A stretch of 6,087 nucleotides of DNA from Armatimonadota bacterium. GTDB lineage: Bacteria > Armatimonadota > Fimbriimonadia > Fimbriimonadales > Fimbriimonadaceae. How positions within the stretch are numbered: the first letter of the stretch is position 1; the number at the start of each line of letters is the position of its first letter. The stretch is taken from assembly GCA_023428805.1 (NCBI GenBank), contig JAEYWW010000217.1, forward strand, positions 1 through 6,087, in the 5' to 3' direction. Positions 4,340 through 6,087 of the stretch are shown piece after piece. The notes below the pieces were generated by a model, which saw nothing but the letters and a program-made list of their open reading frames with translations, was not told where the DNA came from and did not search any database. The position numbers were made by a program, and so were the translations under genes.

Positions 4340-5857
4340 TTAGAAGGACATCAGGATTTCCTGGGTCACGCGGGTGCCGTCGGCGAACCGGATGAACTTG
4401 ACCATCACCTGCTGACCGGGCTTCAGGCCCTGCACCATGCGGGTCAGCTCGGCAGCGGAGTTGACCGGCTTGCCATCGAACGCCTCAATCACGTCTCCGA
4501 CCTTCATCCCATAACGGTCGGCCGTTGAGCCTGGCGTGACCGAGAGCACGACCGCGCCCTTCGCGTCAGAAGGCAGGTTGTACTGGCTTCTTGCTTCGGC
4601 GGAGACATCTTCAACACCGACGCCGAGTCGAGGCTTGCCTTCGCTCTGCGGAGCGCGCTGATTCTCATAGGGCATCTCGGGGAAGAAGTCTGGGAACGGA
4701 CTCTGGTTGCTGCGGCGTCGCGGGGTCGTCTGCGGCTGCCGTTCTTCCTGCGGAACGAGATCGTTCAGATTTGCCAGCTTGACGCTCGCCGACTTGCGAT
4801 CCTTGCCGCGCTGGTAGTCCAGGGTGACAGTCTGGCCGGGAGAGCGGGCGTAGAGTTCACGAAGCAGCTCGGTCTGATTCATGACCTGCTTGCCGTCGAT
4901 CGCCGTGATCACGTCATTGTCGCGGATTCCGGCCTTGAACGCCGGGCCGTCCATGCTCACTCTGCTGGCGAGCGCGCCGCCGGGAATGCCCAGCTCCTGA
5001 AGCCTGTATGGCTTGATGTCGTCGGAATCGAGGTCGATTCCCATCACGCCACGGTCGAATTTCTTCGTCTTGACGATCTCGTCGGCAACGATCTTGACCG
5101 TGTCCGAAGGAATCGCGAATCCAACGCCTGCGCTGGATCCCGTCAACGAATAAATCGTAGAGTTGACGCCGATGACCTGGCCGCGGACGTTCAGAAGCGG
5201 CCCTCCACTGTTGCCGGGGTTGATGCTGGCGTCGGTCTGGATCATGCCCTTGTAGGAACGGGGTGCGCCCGTTCGGGGGTCCATGACCATGCCGGAACGG
5301 TTCGTGGCCGAGACATGGCCGATGGTGACCGTCTTCTCAAGGCCGAACGGTGAGCCTGCGGCGATGGCGCGCTGGCCGGTTCGAACTGTGTCGCTGTCAG
5401 CGAGCTGAAGGGGCTTGAGTCCGCTCGCATCGATTTTGATCAACGCGAGGTCGAGCTGGGCGTCGTTGGTCGAATAGACCTTGCCATCCAGTTCGCGTCC
5501 GTCATTCAGGACGATTTTGACGGTTTCCGCCCCACCGACGACGTGATCATTGGTGACGATCCATCCATCGGAGGTGTAGACGAATCCGCTGCCTTCACCG
5601 CCCGCCTGCTCGCTCTTGACGTGAACGACCGATGGGGCGAGTTCTTCGGCAATGTCTGCGAAAAGCTGGTCTTCGGCTTCGAGCACAGAAATGCGCTCAT
5701 CGCTCGGGAATGAGGCGGTCTGCAGCCTTGGCGTCTGGTTGATCGACGGCTTCGGAAGCTTGTTCATCACTCCGGTGTTCGCCGCCAGAACCCCGCCCGC
5801 AAGGACGGCGCCCAAGCCGAGAATCACCAGTGGCATCATTTTTTGGGAGCTCATCAT
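4340..5857 (-). CDS. HtrA/DegP-type serine protease, membrane-anchored, two PDZ domains
   Basis: This 505-residue protein from ATG 5857 is an envelope quality-control protease. A hydrophobic segment at about 9-26 follows MMSSQKMM and acts as signal peptide or membrane anchor. The trypsin-like domain holds the complete catalytic triad: His105 in TNDHVV, Asp136 in LDLALIKID, and Ser217 in NPGNSGGPL. PDZ1 spans about 267-365 and PDZ2 about 409-505. They are joined by a Pro/Arg/Gln-rich linker (QPQTTPRRRSNQSPFPDFFP). The closing stop is TAA. Family members degrade or chaperone misfolded exported proteins. The frame stays open upstream to a TTG at 6022, and an ATG at 5923 is also in frame. I chose 5857 because the extra part would translate a purine-rich repeat as RERERE and put about 60 residues before the anchor. 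ATG 5854 is equally possible. Confidence 0.93.
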   Translation of the reverse strand: MMSSQKMMPLVILGLGAVLAGGVLAANTGVMNKLPKPSINQTPRLQTASFPSDERISVLEAEDQLFADIAEELAPSVVHVKSEQAGGEGSGFVYTSDGWIVTNDHVVGGAETVKIVLNDGRELDGKVYSTNDAQLDLALIKIDASGLKPLQLADSDTVRTGQRAIAAGSPFGLEKTVTIGHVSATNRSGMVMDPRTGAPRSYKGMIQTDASINPGNSGGPLLNVRGQVIGVNSTIYSLTGSSAGVGFAIPSDTVKIVADEIVKTKKFDRGVMGIDLDSDDIKPYRLQELGIPGGALASRVSMDGPAFKAGIRDNDVITAIDGKQVMNQTELLRELYARSPGQTVTLDYQRGKDRKSASVKLANLNDLVPQEERQPQTTPRRRSNQSPFPDFFPEMPYENQRAPQSEGKPRLGVGVEDVSAEARSQYNLPSDAKGAVVLSVTPGSTADRYGMKVGDVIEAFDGKPVNSAAELTRMVQGLKPGQQVMVKFIRFADGTRVTQEILMSF

Positions 5858-6087
5858 CACTATCTCTCTTTCTCTTTCTCTTATCTTTCCGGCGGCTTTT
5901 GCGTTCCACGAATTTCTTCGCATCACTGCCGCCTGTGAAGGAATCCAACGGAAACCAGGCCCTGCCGCGTTCCCGGGGTCCCGACTTTCTTCTTCAAGGG
6001 TCCCGGATTGAACCTCTGTCAACTACTCCAGACGCTCGCGAAGGAAGATTGCTCTGTGCCGGGCCGCAGTTTTTGCATCTTGTGTTC
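5858..6087 (-). promoter_or_regulatory. Upstream region of the htrA-type gene
   Basis: No separate gene is supported here. Directly before the start lies a purine-rich tract on the minus strand. A TTGACA (6022-6017) is present but has no -10 box at a suitable distance. No promoter can be assigned with confidence. Confidence 0.35.
5865..5882. repeat. Three tandem copies of a hexanucleotide (TCTCTT / AAGAGA) before the htrA-type start
   Basis: TCTCTT occurs three times exactly in tandem on the plus strand, inside a 20-base homopyrimidine tract (5863-5882). On the coding strand this is AAGAGA x3 ending 7 bases before the start codon. The purine-rich flank probably supplies the weak ribosome binding site (GAGAGA). 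Confidence 0.75.

Noticed and set aside
5858..6022. 55-residue N-terminal extension of the protease from a TTG start
   Set aside because: It would need a TTG start, places a charged tail before the membrane segment and translates a purine repeat as Arg-Glu repeats; ATG 5857 directly precedes the signal segment.
6017..6022. TTGACA as -35 box for the protease gene
   Set aside because: No acceptable -10 box occurs 16-18 bases downstream (CCTTGA and neighbours).

Overview
This 6.1 kb window looks like chromosomal DNA from a moderately GC-rich, free-living bacterium. The first gene is the tail of a prepilin-like protein with an FADGH-type C-terminus, and the window also carries a solitary DUF1800 protein. 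Both are abundant in Armatimonadota (for example Fimbriimonadia) and in Planctomycetota/Verrucomicrobiota-like lineages. I lean towards Armatimonadota, but this is inference from gene content. There is no insertion sequence, phage gene or CRISPR array.

Layout. (1) 2-376, plus strand: 3' part of a prepilin-like secreted protein. (2) 414-758, plus strand: a compact one-gene cassette with a textbook sigma70-type promoter, a ribosome binding site, a signal peptide, a six-cysteine mini-protein frame interrupted by an in-frame TAA, and an 18-bp perfect hairpin. (3) 760-895: an AT-rich, palindrome-rich spacer. (4) 896-3337, minus strand: an endonuclease/exonuclease/phosphatase-family protein, tRNA-Leu(TAA) and a DUF1800 protein. 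(5) 3375-3804: a 64-residue basic protein on the minus strand with a strong intrinsic terminator and a structured leader. This leader shares its intergenic region with a divergent Fur-family regulator. (6) 3805-4287, plus strand: the Fur-family regulator. (7) 4288-4323: a 14-bp hairpin between convergent genes. (8) 4340-5857, minus strand: a membrane-anchored HtrA/DegP-type serine protease with two PDZ domains.

The genes do not form one pathway. They are mostly single-gene transcription units with their own signals. The HtrA-type protease (envelope protein quality control) and the Fur-family regulator (metal sensing) are stress/homeostasis functions; the prepilin-like, phosphatase-family and DUF1800 proteins are probably envelope-associated or exported.

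The most unusual points are the interrupted cysteine-rich secreted mini-protein, whose frame stays intact after the stop codon, and the leader of the 64-residue gene. That leader can form two mutually exclusive hairpins just ahead of its ribosome binding site. I do not see a clearly new multi-gene system here.
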